Positions 13,181-20,614 of a stretch of 23,671 nt of DNA are shown one piece after another. The position numbers were made by a program, and so were the translations under genes. This DNA comes from an uncultured bacterium (lineage in GTDB: Bacteria > Bacillota > Clostridia > Oscillospirales > Ruminococcaceae): NCBI GenBank assembly GCA_905214265.1, contig CAJMLQ010000039.1:1-23671 (forward strand), in the 5' to 3' direction. Position 1 is the first letter of the stretch, and every line of letters starts with the position of its first letter. The notes below the pieces were generated by a model, which worked only from the letters and a program-made list of their open reading frames with translations, searched no databases and was not told the DNA's origin.

Positions 13181-14696
13181 CGGTATTCTCCTCAAAATCG
13201 ATGATTTCTTCTTCTGCCGCCGGAAGCGCCAGCTGCCGGGCAGCTTTTTTCTGATGGCCTTTGTAAACCAGCCCCAGAAGCTGGATGGTGATCAGCGGCG
13301 TCATCGCCACCATCGCAACGATGCCAAAGGCATCCGTCAGGACATTTCCCCCCACGCTTTCACACGCGCCCATGGCAAATGGAAGCAGGAACGTCGCCGT
13401 CATAGGGCCACTGGCCACGCCGCCGCTGTCAAAGGCAATGCCGGTGAATATTTTGGGTACGACAAAGGTCAACCCGATAGCAATGGCGTATCCCGGTATC
13501 AGCAGCCAAAAAATAGAGATTCCTGTTAAAATGCGCAACATGGCAAGTCCGATCGAGACTGCAACACCGATGGACAGGCACAGCTGCATCGACTTCTGCG
13601 GAATTGCGCCGTCGGAGATCTCCTCCACCTGCTTGTTCAAAACGTGTACTGCAGGTTCTGCCGCGACGATAAAATAACCGATTACCATACCCAGGGGCAC
13701 CAGCAGCCACCTTCGGGACGAATCCGCCAGCTCCGCACCTAGATAATGCCCTGCAGGCATAAAGCCTACGTTTACACCCGTCAAAAAGAGTACCAGCCCA
13801 ACAAAGGTATAGAGTGCGCCCACCCCGATCCGAATGGCCTGCCGCTTACGGAAACGTCGGGTGACCAATTGAAAGATTACCGTGCAGATTAAGATCGGTG
13901 TCAGAGCAATGGCGACTTCTTTCAGATATGTAGGAAATCCCGCAGCGAATTGGTCGGCCATATCCGTTGTGGTAAATACATCCGGCACCTGTGCCGGCGC
14001 ATATCCGGCAGTGGAGGGGTTGTAAAAGATCCCCAGCAACAGCACCGCCAAGATCGGCCCGATGCTGCACAATGCCACCAGTCCGAAGCTGTCCTCCCTG
14101 GAACCGTCATCTGCGCGGATCGAAGCCATACCGATACCCAGCGCCATGATGAACGGAACGGTAATCGGACCTGTGGTCACCCCGCCGGAGTCGAAAGCCA
14201 CCGCGATAAAGTCCCGCGGCGCAAAAAGGGCCAGAATAAAAATCAGCAGGTAAAAGACGATCAGCATCCGGGAAAGCGGGATACGGAACACCGTCCGCAG
14301 AATCGCCACCACCAGGAAAAGTCCGACGCCCGCCGCCACCGTCAGGATCAACACCGAATTTGGTACAGCCGGCACTTGGTTGGCAAGCACGGAAAGATCC
14401 GGTTCCGCAATGGTCACAACCGTGCCGATGAAAAACCCGATTGGAATCATGAGGGAAAGCTTCCGAGATTTGGTAATCTCTGCACCGATCCCATCACCAA
14501 TGGGCATCATCGCCATATCTGTCCCCAGCGAAAAAAAACCCATTCCTACAATCAACAGACAGGCGCCGGTCAGAAACATCATCATCGTCCCGGCCGGCAG
14601 CGGTGTGATCGTAATGCTCAGCAGGAGGACAATCAGGGTAATCGGCAATACGGACGTCAGGGCTTCCGTGATTTTTTCTTTCAACGTTTGGTTCAT
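13161..14696 (-). CDS. DUF1538 family membrane transporter, two-repeat
   Basis: A 511-aa polytopic protein made of two homologous DUF1538 halves. The repeat is plain: GTVVTIAEPDLSVLANQV in the first half against GYFIVAAEPAVHVLNKQV in the second, and FDSGGVTTGPITVPFIMALG against FDSGGVASGPMTATFLLPFA. About twelve helices are apparent, with a short charged C-terminal tail. The AEP and DSGG-x-x-x-GP motifs in membrane segments suggest ion binding. I recall a DUF1538 pair from a Halomonas being described as a cation/proton antiporter, but could not check this. ATG 14696 follows AGAGGTGGG. The overlapping downstream gene encodes a tandem PII-like protein. Confidence 0.87.
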   Translation of the reverse strand: MNQTLKEKITEALTSVLPITLIVLLLSITITPLPAGTMMMFLTGACLLIVGMGFFSLGTDMAMMPIGDGIGAEITKSRKLSLMIPIGFFIGTVVTIAEPDLSVLANQVPAVPNSVLILTVAAGVGLFLVVAILRTVFRIPLSRMLIVFYLLIFILALFAPRDFIAVAFDSGGVTTGPITVPFIMALGIGMASIRADDGSREDSFGLVALCSIGPILAVLLLGIFYNPSTAGYAPAQVPDVFTTTDMADQFAAGFPTYLKEVAIALTPILICTVIFQLVTRRFRKRQAIRIGVGALYTFVGLVLFLTGVNVGFMPAGHYLGAELADSSRRWLLVPLGMVIGYFIVAAEPAVHVLNKQVEEISDGAIPQKSMQLCLSIGVAVSIGLAMLRILTGISIFWLLIPGYAIAIGLTFVVPKIFTGIAFDSGGVASGPMTATFLLPFAMGACESVGGNVLTDAFGIVAMVAMTPLITIQLLGLVYKGHQKKAARQLALPAAEEEIIDFEENTDEKAYL

Positions 14697-14759
14697 CGGC
14701 CCACCTCTTTTCAAGCTCATTTCAGGAAGAATCGATCTCAAAACTTCCCCAATAATACT

Positions 14760-14768
14760 ATTATAGCA
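14760..14768 (-). promoter_or_regulatory. Extended -10 promoter of the DUF1538-PII operon
   Basis: Minus-strand TGC-TATAAT is a perfect extended -10. No matching -35 was found. The stretch from here to 15004 is AT-rich and I see no gene in it. Confidence 0.5.
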
Positions 14769-15004
14769 GAAAAAAATGGCAAAATCGAACCGTGTATAAA
14801 GATTTTATAAATATTTCACATTTTGAAATTCATCGTCTCTTCTAGAATCTTTCTTTTTCATACATCTATATGTCAATCTGTGTAAAGAAGTTTGCGGACC
14901 GTGTAGTCTCTGCTAAATAACCTCTTTCCGCCATTATAACAATATTTTCAGCAAGCTTCAAGGAGATCGTTTCTTTTGGAGCATACCATTGTCCTCATAG
15001 GCAC

Positions 15005-15040
15005 AAAAAATCCCGGAACAGCCGCAGCTATCCCGGGATT
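15005..15040 (-). terminator. Intrinsic terminator after the 2-hydroxyacid dehydrogenase
   Basis: Minus-strand stem AATCCCGG/CCGGGATT (15033-15040 with 15009-15016) with a 16-nt loop that can pair internally, followed by TTTTTT. Confidence 0.88.
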
Positions 15041-15045
15041 CATCT

Positions 15046-16035
15046 TTACGCCATCGTCTTGAGCATCTCCTGCGTAACCTCACAGTCCATCCGTTCACCA
15101 GCCAGGAATTTGGCAATTTCCCTGCCGGTGTGGATTCCGATCCGGCGCTGTCCGTTGTTGACCAAACCAGCCAAATGAGGGGTGAAGATCACATTCGGCA
15201 GAGACCGCAACGGATGATCGGCTGCAGGCGGCTCCGGATCTGTTACATCCAGGCAGGCATACTTCAGGTTTCCCGCCGTCATGTAGGCATAAAGCGCCGC
15301 TTCGTCGATCAGGGACCCCCGCGCCGTATTCACCAGTACCGCATCCTTTTTCATTAACGCCAGCGTATCGGCATTGAACATGTGGTAGGTCTCCGGAATG
15401 GAGGGCGCGTGAATCGAAACAATGTCGCTCTTCTTCAGAAGTTCTTCAAAATCTGTTTTGATGGCGCCCAATTCCGCCGCTTTCTCCGCGGAAATGAAGG
15501 GATCGTACATGAGGATTTCCACGCCGAAGTTCCGCATCAACCGGATGTAATGCTTTCCGGCCCATCCGGCGCCTACGACACCCACCGTAATGTCAAAGAG
15601 CTCCCGAATGTCGTCTTTTCCTTCTGCCCAGCCGCCGGCCGCAATGTTTTTGGACAGTCGGAATACATTTTTCGACGCCGCGATGGACAATCCCAGCGCC
15701 GTTTCCGCCACGCCCTCGCCCAGCGGCTTGGGAGAACCGGTCACTCGCACGCCCTTTACCCACAGCTCGTCGGAGACGATGGGCTTTACGCTGCCCGCTG
15801 CGTGGACCACCAGCTTCAGCCCCGGTGCTGCTGCAAGAATATCGCCCGTCAGAGGCTGGCTTCCCCAGGAGGTCACCGCAATGTCTGCTCCGGCAATGAC
15901 CTTTTTCACCTGCTCTGCTCCGGTATCATCGGTTTCATTCACAACGACTTCACCAAAAGACTGGAGATTTTCCATCGCCTTCTCGGAAAAAAGCCGCTTC
16001 CGCATGGCGCAGCTCAGAATCATCGCAATTTTCAT
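15046..16035 (-). CDS. D-isomer-specific 2-hydroxyacid dehydrogenase
   Basis: A 329-aa NAD(P)-dependent dehydrogenase of the D-2-hydroxyacid/phosphoglycerate dehydrogenase superfamily, interconverting a 2-hydroxyacid and its 2-oxoacid. The nucleotide-binding loop is VGVVGAGWAG (G155, G157, G160) with D178 in LMYDP after the second strand, which favours NAD. Catalytic residues are R239 (NTARGSLIDE), E268 (DPEPP) and H287 (TPHLAG). The substrate-binding halves do not identify a specific acid. It starts at ATG 16035 after GGAAAGG and is divergent from the AraC gene at 16228. Its weak -35 region (about 16096-16101) is covered by the first of two 21-bp-spaced repeats, so it is probably activated by that AraC protein. 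Its role is probably as one step of the catabolic island. Confidence 0.9.
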   Translation of the reverse strand: MKIAMILSCAMRKRLFSEKAMENLQSFGEVVVNETDDTGAEQVKKVIAGADIAVTSWGSQPLTGDILAAAPGLKLVVHAAGSVKPIVSDELWVKGVRVTGSPKPLGEGVAETALGLSIAASKNVFRLSKNIAAGGWAEGKDDIRELFDITVGVVGAGWAGKHYIRLMRNFGVEILMYDPFISAEKAAELGAIKTDFEELLKKSDIVSIHAPSIPETYHMFNADTLALMKKDAVLVNTARGSLIDEAALYAYMTAGNLKYACLDVTDPEPPAADHPLRSLPNVIFTPHLAGLVNNGQRRIGIHTGREIAKFLAGERMDCEVTQEMLKTMA

Positions 16036-16072
16036 GTTGTCGCATCCTTTCCGTTTTGCTTTTTTTCATTTT

Positions 16073-16101
16073 ATCATAAGCCACTAAAATTGTATTTGCA
16101 G
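16073..16101 (-). promoter_or_regulatory. Promoter of the 2-hydroxyacid dehydrogenase, weak -35
   Basis: Minus-strand -10 TATGAT (16073-16078) with a poor -35 CTGCAA at 17-bp spacing (16096-16101). The -35 lies inside the repeat pair 16092-16127, as expected for an activator-dependent promoter. Confidence 0.5.
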
Positions 16102-16127
16102 AATCGTCAGCGGTATTTGCAGATTCG
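16092..16127. promoter_or_regulatory. Candidate AraC operator A: two 15-bp direct repeats, 21-bp period
   Basis: GTATTTGCAGAATCG (16092-16106) and GTATTTGCAGATTCG (16113-16127) differ at one base and start 21 bp apart, two helical turns. This is the usual geometry for AraC-family dimers. The pair lies between the divergent dehydrogenase and AraC genes, over the former's -35 and 11 bp upstream of the latter's -35. The same element recurs at 20448-20483. Confidence 0.75.
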
Positions 16128-16138
16128 GCACATCGCTT

Positions 16139-16167
16139 TTGCTTTTTTTCAGGGACTGTGCTACAAT
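16139..16167 (+). promoter_or_regulatory. Promoter of the second AraC gene
   Basis: TTGCTT (16139-16144), 17-bp spacer, TACAAT (16162-16167), directly downstream of operator A. Confidence 0.65.
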
Positions 16168-16227
16168 AATAGAATAGAGGTGCCAAAATCCAGTGCATCT
16201 CACGTTACACAAAGGAGCCGTCTGCTT

Positions 16228-17067
16228 ATGACCAAGGTTTATTGGATTGCGAAATATCCGCAGACACAGAACAACCCGCCTCACAGCCACAGTTTCTACC
16301 AGCTGTTGGTCCCCACCGGTGGGGAAGGGTCTGTCCTCATCGGTGAAACCTCTTATCCCGCCAGCCGCGGCATCGCCCTGCTGGCGCAACCCGGCGTCTC
16401 CCACGGGGTGTTTCGTTCAGAAAGCTCTGCTCTGCCCAAATTTATCGATATCAAGTTCGCCGTTTCAGACGCCTCTCTCAGCCGGGAGCTTCTCGCTCTC
16501 CCCAACTGCATCCCGCTGCCGGATTTTGAGGCCTGCCTTTCGCAGCTGGAAAACATCCTAAGTGAAGCGCAATTTCAGGAAGCCTTCAGCAACGAGGTCA
16601 TCAATATGGCCTTCAGCATCTTTCTCATCAGTCTGATCCGCAGCCGCCATGGAGAAAAAAGCGCAGCTGTCATCCAGTACGAAAAGGCCAGTGCCCTGGA
16701 TAATACCTACAAGGGTCTTCCTGTTTCCCAGTTGCTCCAGTACATCAACCAGAATTTCAACCGCATTATCAGCTTGGACGATCTCACTCACTTTGCCCAT
16801 GTCAGCAAGACAACGCTCATCGATATTTTCAAGGAAATGTACGGTACCACGCCGATCAAATATATCAACAATCTCCGAATGAAAAAGGCCAAAGAGCTCC
16901 TGGCAAACTCGGATATGAGCATCAGCGAGATCTCCGAACTGGTGGGCTTTCAGAGCATCCACTATTTCAGCCGGAATTTCAAGGAGCGGGAAGGCTGTGC
17001 TCCCCTGATCTACCGCCGGAAGCACCAAGACAGCCGCTACATCGCCCTGGAAAACCGCCCAGTTTAG
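16228..17067 (+). CDS. AraC-family transcription regulator of the catabolic island
   Basis: A 279-aa regulator. The N-terminal part is cupin-like, with a PPHSHSFYQLLVPTGGEG stretch (H-x-H sugar-type pocket) and ASRGIALLAQPGVSHG. The C-terminal 100 residues hold two helix-turn-helix motifs: LQYINQNFNRIISLDDLTHFAHVSKTTLIDIFKEMYG-type and MSISEISELVGFQSIHYFSRNFKEREGCAP-type. ATG 16228 follows AAAGGAG with 10-nt spacing. The long in-frame extension upstream to 15382 is antisense to the dehydrogenase and is rejected. It is divergent from the 2-hydroxyacid dehydrogenase and its stop overlaps the stop of the convergent Gfo/Idh/MocA gene. It is the natural candidate to bind the 21-bp-spaced repeats at 16092 and 20448 and to activate the leftward genes. 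Confidence 0.92.
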   Translation: MTKVYWIAKYPQTQNNPPHSHSFYQLLVPTGGEGSVLIGETSYPASRGIALLAQPGVSHGVFRSESSALPKFIDIKFAVSDASLSRELLALPNCIPLPDFEACLSQLENILSEAQFQEAFSNEVINMAFSIFLISLIRSRHGEKSAAVIQYEKASALDNTYKGLPVSQLLQYINQNFNRIISLDDLTHFAHVSKTTLIDIFKEMYGTTPIKYINNLRMKKAKELLANSDMSISEISELVGFQSIHYFSRNFKEREGCAPLIYRRKHQDSRYIALENRPV

Positions 17068-18107
17068 CCTTCTCGCATCTCGTCCAGGGTCACCGGCCGT
17101 CCTGTTTCCGCCGACCGGTAAATCGCAAGGATGATTTCCACAGCCTTGCGGCCTTCCTTCTGATCCACCAGCGGATCTCCTCCTGTACGGATAGCGCGAA
17201 CCATATCGGCCAGCTGCTCTGCATGGCATTCCGCCGCCAAAGCCGCTGGATCCCCCGCAGTCTGTATCCCGCTTTCCACCGGACGAAGAAGCGATTCCGG
17301 CGGATCTTCCAGATTCCACGCCGTAATGTGATCCTCCGTCAGCGTGATGCCGCCCAAAGTGCCGTTGATCTCCATCCTCCGCCCATACCCGGGACGAGCG
17401 GAGGTCGTCGCCTGAATGACGCCCAGCGCACCGCTTTCATATTCGACCACAGCAGAAAGGGTGTCCTCCGCTTCAATATGGTGCAGAAGCGTCCGGCTAC
17501 GGGCAAACACGCTGCGAACCGGTCCCATGATGCTCTGCACCAGGTCCACCCCATGGATTCCCTGATTCATCAGCGCGCCTCCGCCATCCATAGCCAGCGT
17601 TCCGCGCCAGGAGCTTCCGGCATAGTACCCCTCTTCCCGGTAATATTTCATGTAGATATCCCCGCAGACCAGCCGCCCCAACTTTCCCTCCGCCACGGCC
17701 TCCCGGATCTGCCGGTAAGCCCGTGTAAATCGCAGCTGGGAGATGCAGCAGAGTTTCACACTGTTTTCCCGGCAGGCGTCCTCCACCCGGCGGAGCTGCC
17801 CCATGGTGATCGCCATCGGCTTCTCCACCACTACGTGCTTGCCCGCACAGGCCGCCTGAACAGCTAGATCCGCGTGGGTACCGCTTGGCGTGCAGATGCA
17901 GACCGCGTCGATGGAAGGGTCCGCCAGCAATTCCGCGGTTCCCGGATAAGCCTTGCCGCCGTTTTGCAGGACAAACGCCTCCGCCCGCCCTGGAACCGGA
18001 TCGCAGGCCCCGCCCAGTTCCGCTCCGGGAATCTCTCGCAGGGCGCTGGCGTGAAGCCCTGCAATCATCCCGCAGCCAATCAGCCCGAACCGTATGGTTT
18101 CCGTCAT
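17064..18107 (-). CDS. Gfo/Idh/MocA family oxidoreductase (canonical)
   Basis: A 347-aa NAD(P)-dependent dehydrogenase of the glucose-fructose oxidoreductase/inositol dehydrogenase type, acting on a sugar, cyclitol or derivative hydroxyl. Visible features are the Rossmann loop GLIGCGMIAGLHASAL (residues 9-24), ICTPSGTHADLA, the EKP motif at 95-97, and the catalytic region MDGGGALMNQGIHGVDL with D174, N181, H185 and D188. ATG 18107 follows AGGAGG with 7-nt spacing. The enolase-superfamily gene ends 11 nt upstream, so they share a transcript. The gene overlaps the convergent AraC gene by 4 bp at the stops. The specific substrate is not readable from sequence. Confidence 0.92.
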   Translation of the reverse strand: MTETIRFGLIGCGMIAGLHASALREIPGAELGGACDPVPGRAEAFVLQNGGKAYPGTAELLADPSIDAVCICTPSGTHADLAVQAACAGKHVVVEKPMAITMGQLRRVEDACRENSVKLCCISQLRFTRAYRQIREAVAEGKLGRLVCGDIYMKYYREEGYYAGSSWRGTLAMDGGGALMNQGIHGVDLVQSIMGPVRSVFARSRTLLHHIEAEDTLSAVVEYESGALGVIQATTSARPGYGRRMEINGTLGGITLTEDHITAWNLEDPPESLLRPVESGIQTAGDPAALAAECHAEQLADMVRAIRTGGDPLVDQKEGRKAVEIILAIYRSAETGRPVTLDEMREG

Positions 18108-18118
18108 CCTGAACCTCC

Positions 18119-19402
18119 TCAAAACAGCCCGCGGTAATAGGCGCTGTCTTCCAAAATTCCCCCGCTGCATTGGTAAAATTCCTCATCCAGCTGGAACAAC
18201 CCGTCTTGGAGCTGGGTAAAGCCGCTGCCAGCCCGGGGGTGATATCCGCACATCTCTTCCCACCGCCGATAATTCTGGTCGCCGTTGGTCTCGACCACGC
18301 CGATACGGATTCCGGGAAGAGCCTCTACCCGCGCCGCAACGTTTTTGTTCCATTCCAACATCACCGGATTCACTGTCAAATCGGCGCAGAAACAGGGTAC
18401 GCCTCTTTGATACGCCGCCTTGAGGATTCGGAAGGTCATACTCAGTGTCTTGGCAATGGGCTTCAGCGCCACTGCGGTGTAGCCCTGCTGGATCCGCCGG
18501 ATCGCGTCTTCGGCGCAGTGGGCGCTTTCGTCAGCCGCAACCCGCACCGGTACTCCGCTCAGGTCAGCTGTATCACTTTCATCCAGCGGCTCCTCCAGCA
18601 AAACAATTTGAGACAGCGCTCCGATTTTGTCCGCATGATCCAGAAACCGCATCAGCGTGTCGCGGTTTGGATACCGCCCGTTGGCGTCCAGGTAATAGGC
18701 GATTTTCCCATTATCCGTGTAGGGAGTGCTCCGCTCCCGGGCCAGTTCATGGAGAAAACTCAGCCGTTTTTTGTCCCATTCCAGCATCTTTTCCGGGTCG
18801 CGGTCCCCTTCGGGATCGGATCCGATCTTGATTTTCAACAGGAAATCGCCGCTGTTGAGGATTTCCTCCACCGCTTCCCGCCCTAATCCGTAGGTAATCA
18901 GCGGGATCCGTGCCAGCTTCTCCTGCCGTACTGCCATAGCCGGACGTGTGTCCGCTGGGATCAGGCTGTCAAAATCCGGCAATCCCTTTTCCCTAGCATA
19001 CAGTACCCAAGCTGCAAAATCCACCGGCACCAAGGCGTTGAGCGCAAAGGTCATCCGCATGTCTGGCCGCCTGGCAATCATCCGCCCATATTCCAGCACC
19101 GGCTCCAGCAGCCGGTCCAGCAGTTCATCCGGCGTTTCAAAGGACATCCCCTGGCAGAGCCTTACCGCATAGCAGGTCATGGCAAACATCAGCGTATTCC
19201 CGCCGCTGGGACAGTTTTCCGCAAAAACTGCCGCATCGGACCAAAGGACGCTCTGGACGCCCAGTCCGACACCTTCTGCCCGGCTGCTGCGGAGCCGGAC
19301 CACGCTTTGCCACAGCTCCTCCACGTGGTTTCCCTTGAAACCGAAGGGAGCCAGCAGCGGTTCCCGAACAAACTCGGCAGCCGCGTTTTGAATGGTGATC
19401 AT
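18119..19402 (-). CDS. Enolase-superfamily (mandelate racemase/muconate lactonizing-like) enzyme
   Basis: A 427-aa protein of the enolase superfamily, which abstracts a proton next to a carboxylate with a divalent metal, as in acid-sugar dehydratases and epimerases. The barrel carries the KxK motif K190-I-K192, metal ligands D239 (YYLDANG), E270 (LLEEPLDE) and D291 (VAADESAH), and K314 in VALKP with a further K318. The layout resembles the MLE-like branch, where Lys residues at both barrel ends act as acid/base. At 427 residues it is longer than the usual 350-380. ATG 19402 is preceded by GGAGGAG and overlaps the upstream stop as ATGA. The start and stop arrangement shows tight coupling in a three-gene operon with two Gfo/Idh/MocA genes. 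Confidence 0.85.
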   Translation of the reverse strand: MITIQNAAAEFVREPLLAPFGFKGNHVEELWQSVVRLRSSRAEGVGLGVQSVLWSDAAVFAENCPSGGNTLMFAMTCYAVRLCQGMSFETPDELLDRLLEPVLEYGRMIARRPDMRMTFALNALVPVDFAAWVLYAREKGLPDFDSLIPADTRPAMAVRQEKLARIPLITYGLGREAVEEILNSGDFLLKIKIGSDPEGDRDPEKMLEWDKKRLSFLHELARERSTPYTDNGKIAYYLDANGRYPNRDTLMRFLDHADKIGALSQIVLLEEPLDESDTADLSGVPVRVAADESAHCAEDAIRRIQQGYTAVALKPIAKTLSMTFRILKAAYQRGVPCFCADLTVNPVMLEWNKNVAARVEALPGIRIGVVETNGDQNYRRWEEMCGYHPRAGSGFTQLQDGLFQLDEEFYQCSGGILEDSAYYRGLF

Positions 19403-20361
19403 TTTTTCTCCTCCGCAGGCAGGTAAAGCTTCTTGGCAGCAGCAGCATATCCGATTTCAAAGGCGTTTCCATCAAATCCTGGGTCCTCTTCGGTCAGTTC
19501 ACAGATCCGCACCGGAACGCCGTTTTTCAGCCGGGAGGCCCGTCCCGCCAACATGATTTTGATAGATTCCGTCAGGCTTTCCACCGGTGCAACGGTTCCC
19601 ACTTTTCCGTCCAGTGCGTCGCAGATGCAATCCAGCATTGCGCCGTAGGCGACGCCTGCGTCCACGATGGTGCTCACCGTTTTTTTCGTAGTGATGACCG
19701 TCATGGTGCTGGCCTGCCAGGCATTGAGATAAATGTGATAATCCGCAGACACGCCGTTCCGGAACCGTACAAAATAGCTGTCGCAGGCCGCGCCTTCCCA
19801 GCCGGTCCGGCCGATATAGGTCACCGACTCCGCCCTGGCTTCTGTTCCCACCAGTCCCATGATGGTCTCTACCGCGTGGATGGCGTAGTTGAATTCGTCA
19901 ACACCCACCGTCGCCGTAATATGAACGATCTCTCCGCGCTCTTCCACTGGAAGCGCCGCAAAGGATGCGACTTCACTGGCATACCGCAGCGACGAGCTGC
20001 CGTAAATGACTGCGCCTTCTTTTGCGAGCTTTTCCAACTCCCGACAGTCCCGCAGGCATCCAACGATGGGCTTATCAATAAAGACCGGCTTTCCCGCCCG
20101 GATAAACGCCTTGGCATATTCCAGATGTTTGTCCCAGTTGCACCCCTGCACAAAGCCGATGTCCACATGTTCCGCCATTTCGGCTACAGAATCATACCGT
20201 TTTTCCATTCCGTTGGCCTTCATAAAGGCCTCAACCTCGTCGTCCCCGCGAAATCCGTCGTTATAGACGGCCGTATATCGGGCGCGCTCCCCCTTGTTGA
20301 GATATTCCGAAAACGCCTTCGGATGTGAAACGTCCAGATTTACAACACCAATACGATACAT
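19399..20361 (-). CDS. Gfo/Idh/MocA-like protein with a degenerate nucleotide-binding loop
   Basis: A 320-aa protein with the fold pattern of Gfo/Idh/MocA enzymes: an N-terminal Rossmann-like half, FIDKP at 94-98 in place of the EKP motif, and a C-terminal half with VDEFNYAIHAVETIMGL (H162). The opening, MYRIGVVNLDVSH, lacks the GxGxxG loop that normally binds the NAD(P) pyrophosphate. It may bind nucleotide in another way, be inactive, or be a structural partner of the canonical paralogue two genes downstream. ATG 20361 follows AAGGAG by 8 nt, with a GTG at 20370 as alternative. It is the first gene of the leftward operon and has the weak promoter at 20424-20452 overlapping operator B. Confidence 0.8.
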   Translation of the reverse strand: MYRIGVVNLDVSHPKAFSEYLNKGERARYTAVYNDGFRGDDEVEAFMKANGMEKRYDSVAEMAEHVDIGFVQGCNWDKHLEYAKAFIRAGKPVFIDKPIVGCLRDCRELEKLAKEGAVIYGSSSLRYASEVASFAALPVEERGEIVHITATVGVDEFNYAIHAVETIMGLVGTEARAESVTYIGRTGWEGAACDSYFVRFRNGVSADYHIYLNAWQASTMTVITTKKTVSTIVDAGVAYGAMLDCICDALDGKVGTVAPVESLTESIKIMLAGRASRLKNGVPVRICELTEEDPGFDGNAFEIGYAAAAKKLYLPAEEKK

Positions 20362-20423
20362 TTCAGTCACTCCTTATCTGTTTTCACAAGTCCGCCCTTG
20401 ACATCAGCGGACCGGATACTTTT

Positions 20424-20452
20424 ATTATAAAGAGAACCTCCCGGAAAGTCTT
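20424..20452 (-). promoter_or_regulatory. Promoter of the three-gene leftward operon, weak -35
   Basis: Minus-strand TATAAT (20424-20429) with a poor -35 AAGACT at 17-bp spacing (20447-20452), overlapping the first repeat of operator B. Confidence 0.5.
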
Positions 20453-20483
20453 TGCAGGATTGACAGAATTATTTGAAGATTCT
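20448..20483. promoter_or_regulatory. Candidate AraC operator B: second copy of the 21-bp-spaced repeat pair
   Basis: GTCTTTGCAGGATTG (20448-20462) and TTATTTGAAGATTCT (20469-20483) start 21 bp apart, in the same strand and geometry as operator A. Against GTATTTGCAGATTCG the second copy matches at 12 of 15 positions, and the first copy matches 9 of the first 10. It overlaps the weak -35 of the leftward operon, as operator A does. Confidence 0.65.
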
Positions 20484-20543
20484 TCTGTTTCCTGACTCTT
20501 ATCACAAGGCGAAATCAGACTAGCCAAAAAGCAGAAATGAGCA

Positions 20544-20572
20544 TTTACCTTTTTCGGAAAAACCGCTACAAT
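20544..20572 (+). promoter_or_regulatory. Promoter of the UroD-like gene
   Basis: TTTACC (20544-20549), 17-bp spacer, TACAAT (20567-20572), 43 nt before the start codon and 60 bp from operator B. Confidence 0.6.
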
Positions 20573-20614
20573 AAAGGAAATTATTGCCGCTGCAGAAAAG
20601 GAGGAGTCCATTGT

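Noticed and set aside
13950..14810. 286-codon rightward ORF
   Set aside because: Antisense shadow of the DUF1538 gene with low-complexity His/Gln/Arg composition.
14769..15004. AT-rich gap as a possible small RNA or gene
   Set aside because: No ORF with a ribosome binding site, no clear promoter-terminator pair, no recognised RNA motif.
15382..16227. Long in-frame extension of the second AraC gene (561 codons in total)
   Set aside because: It lies antisense to the 2-hydroxyacid dehydrogenase and crosses the promoter; the family-typical start is ATG 16228 with AAAGGAG.
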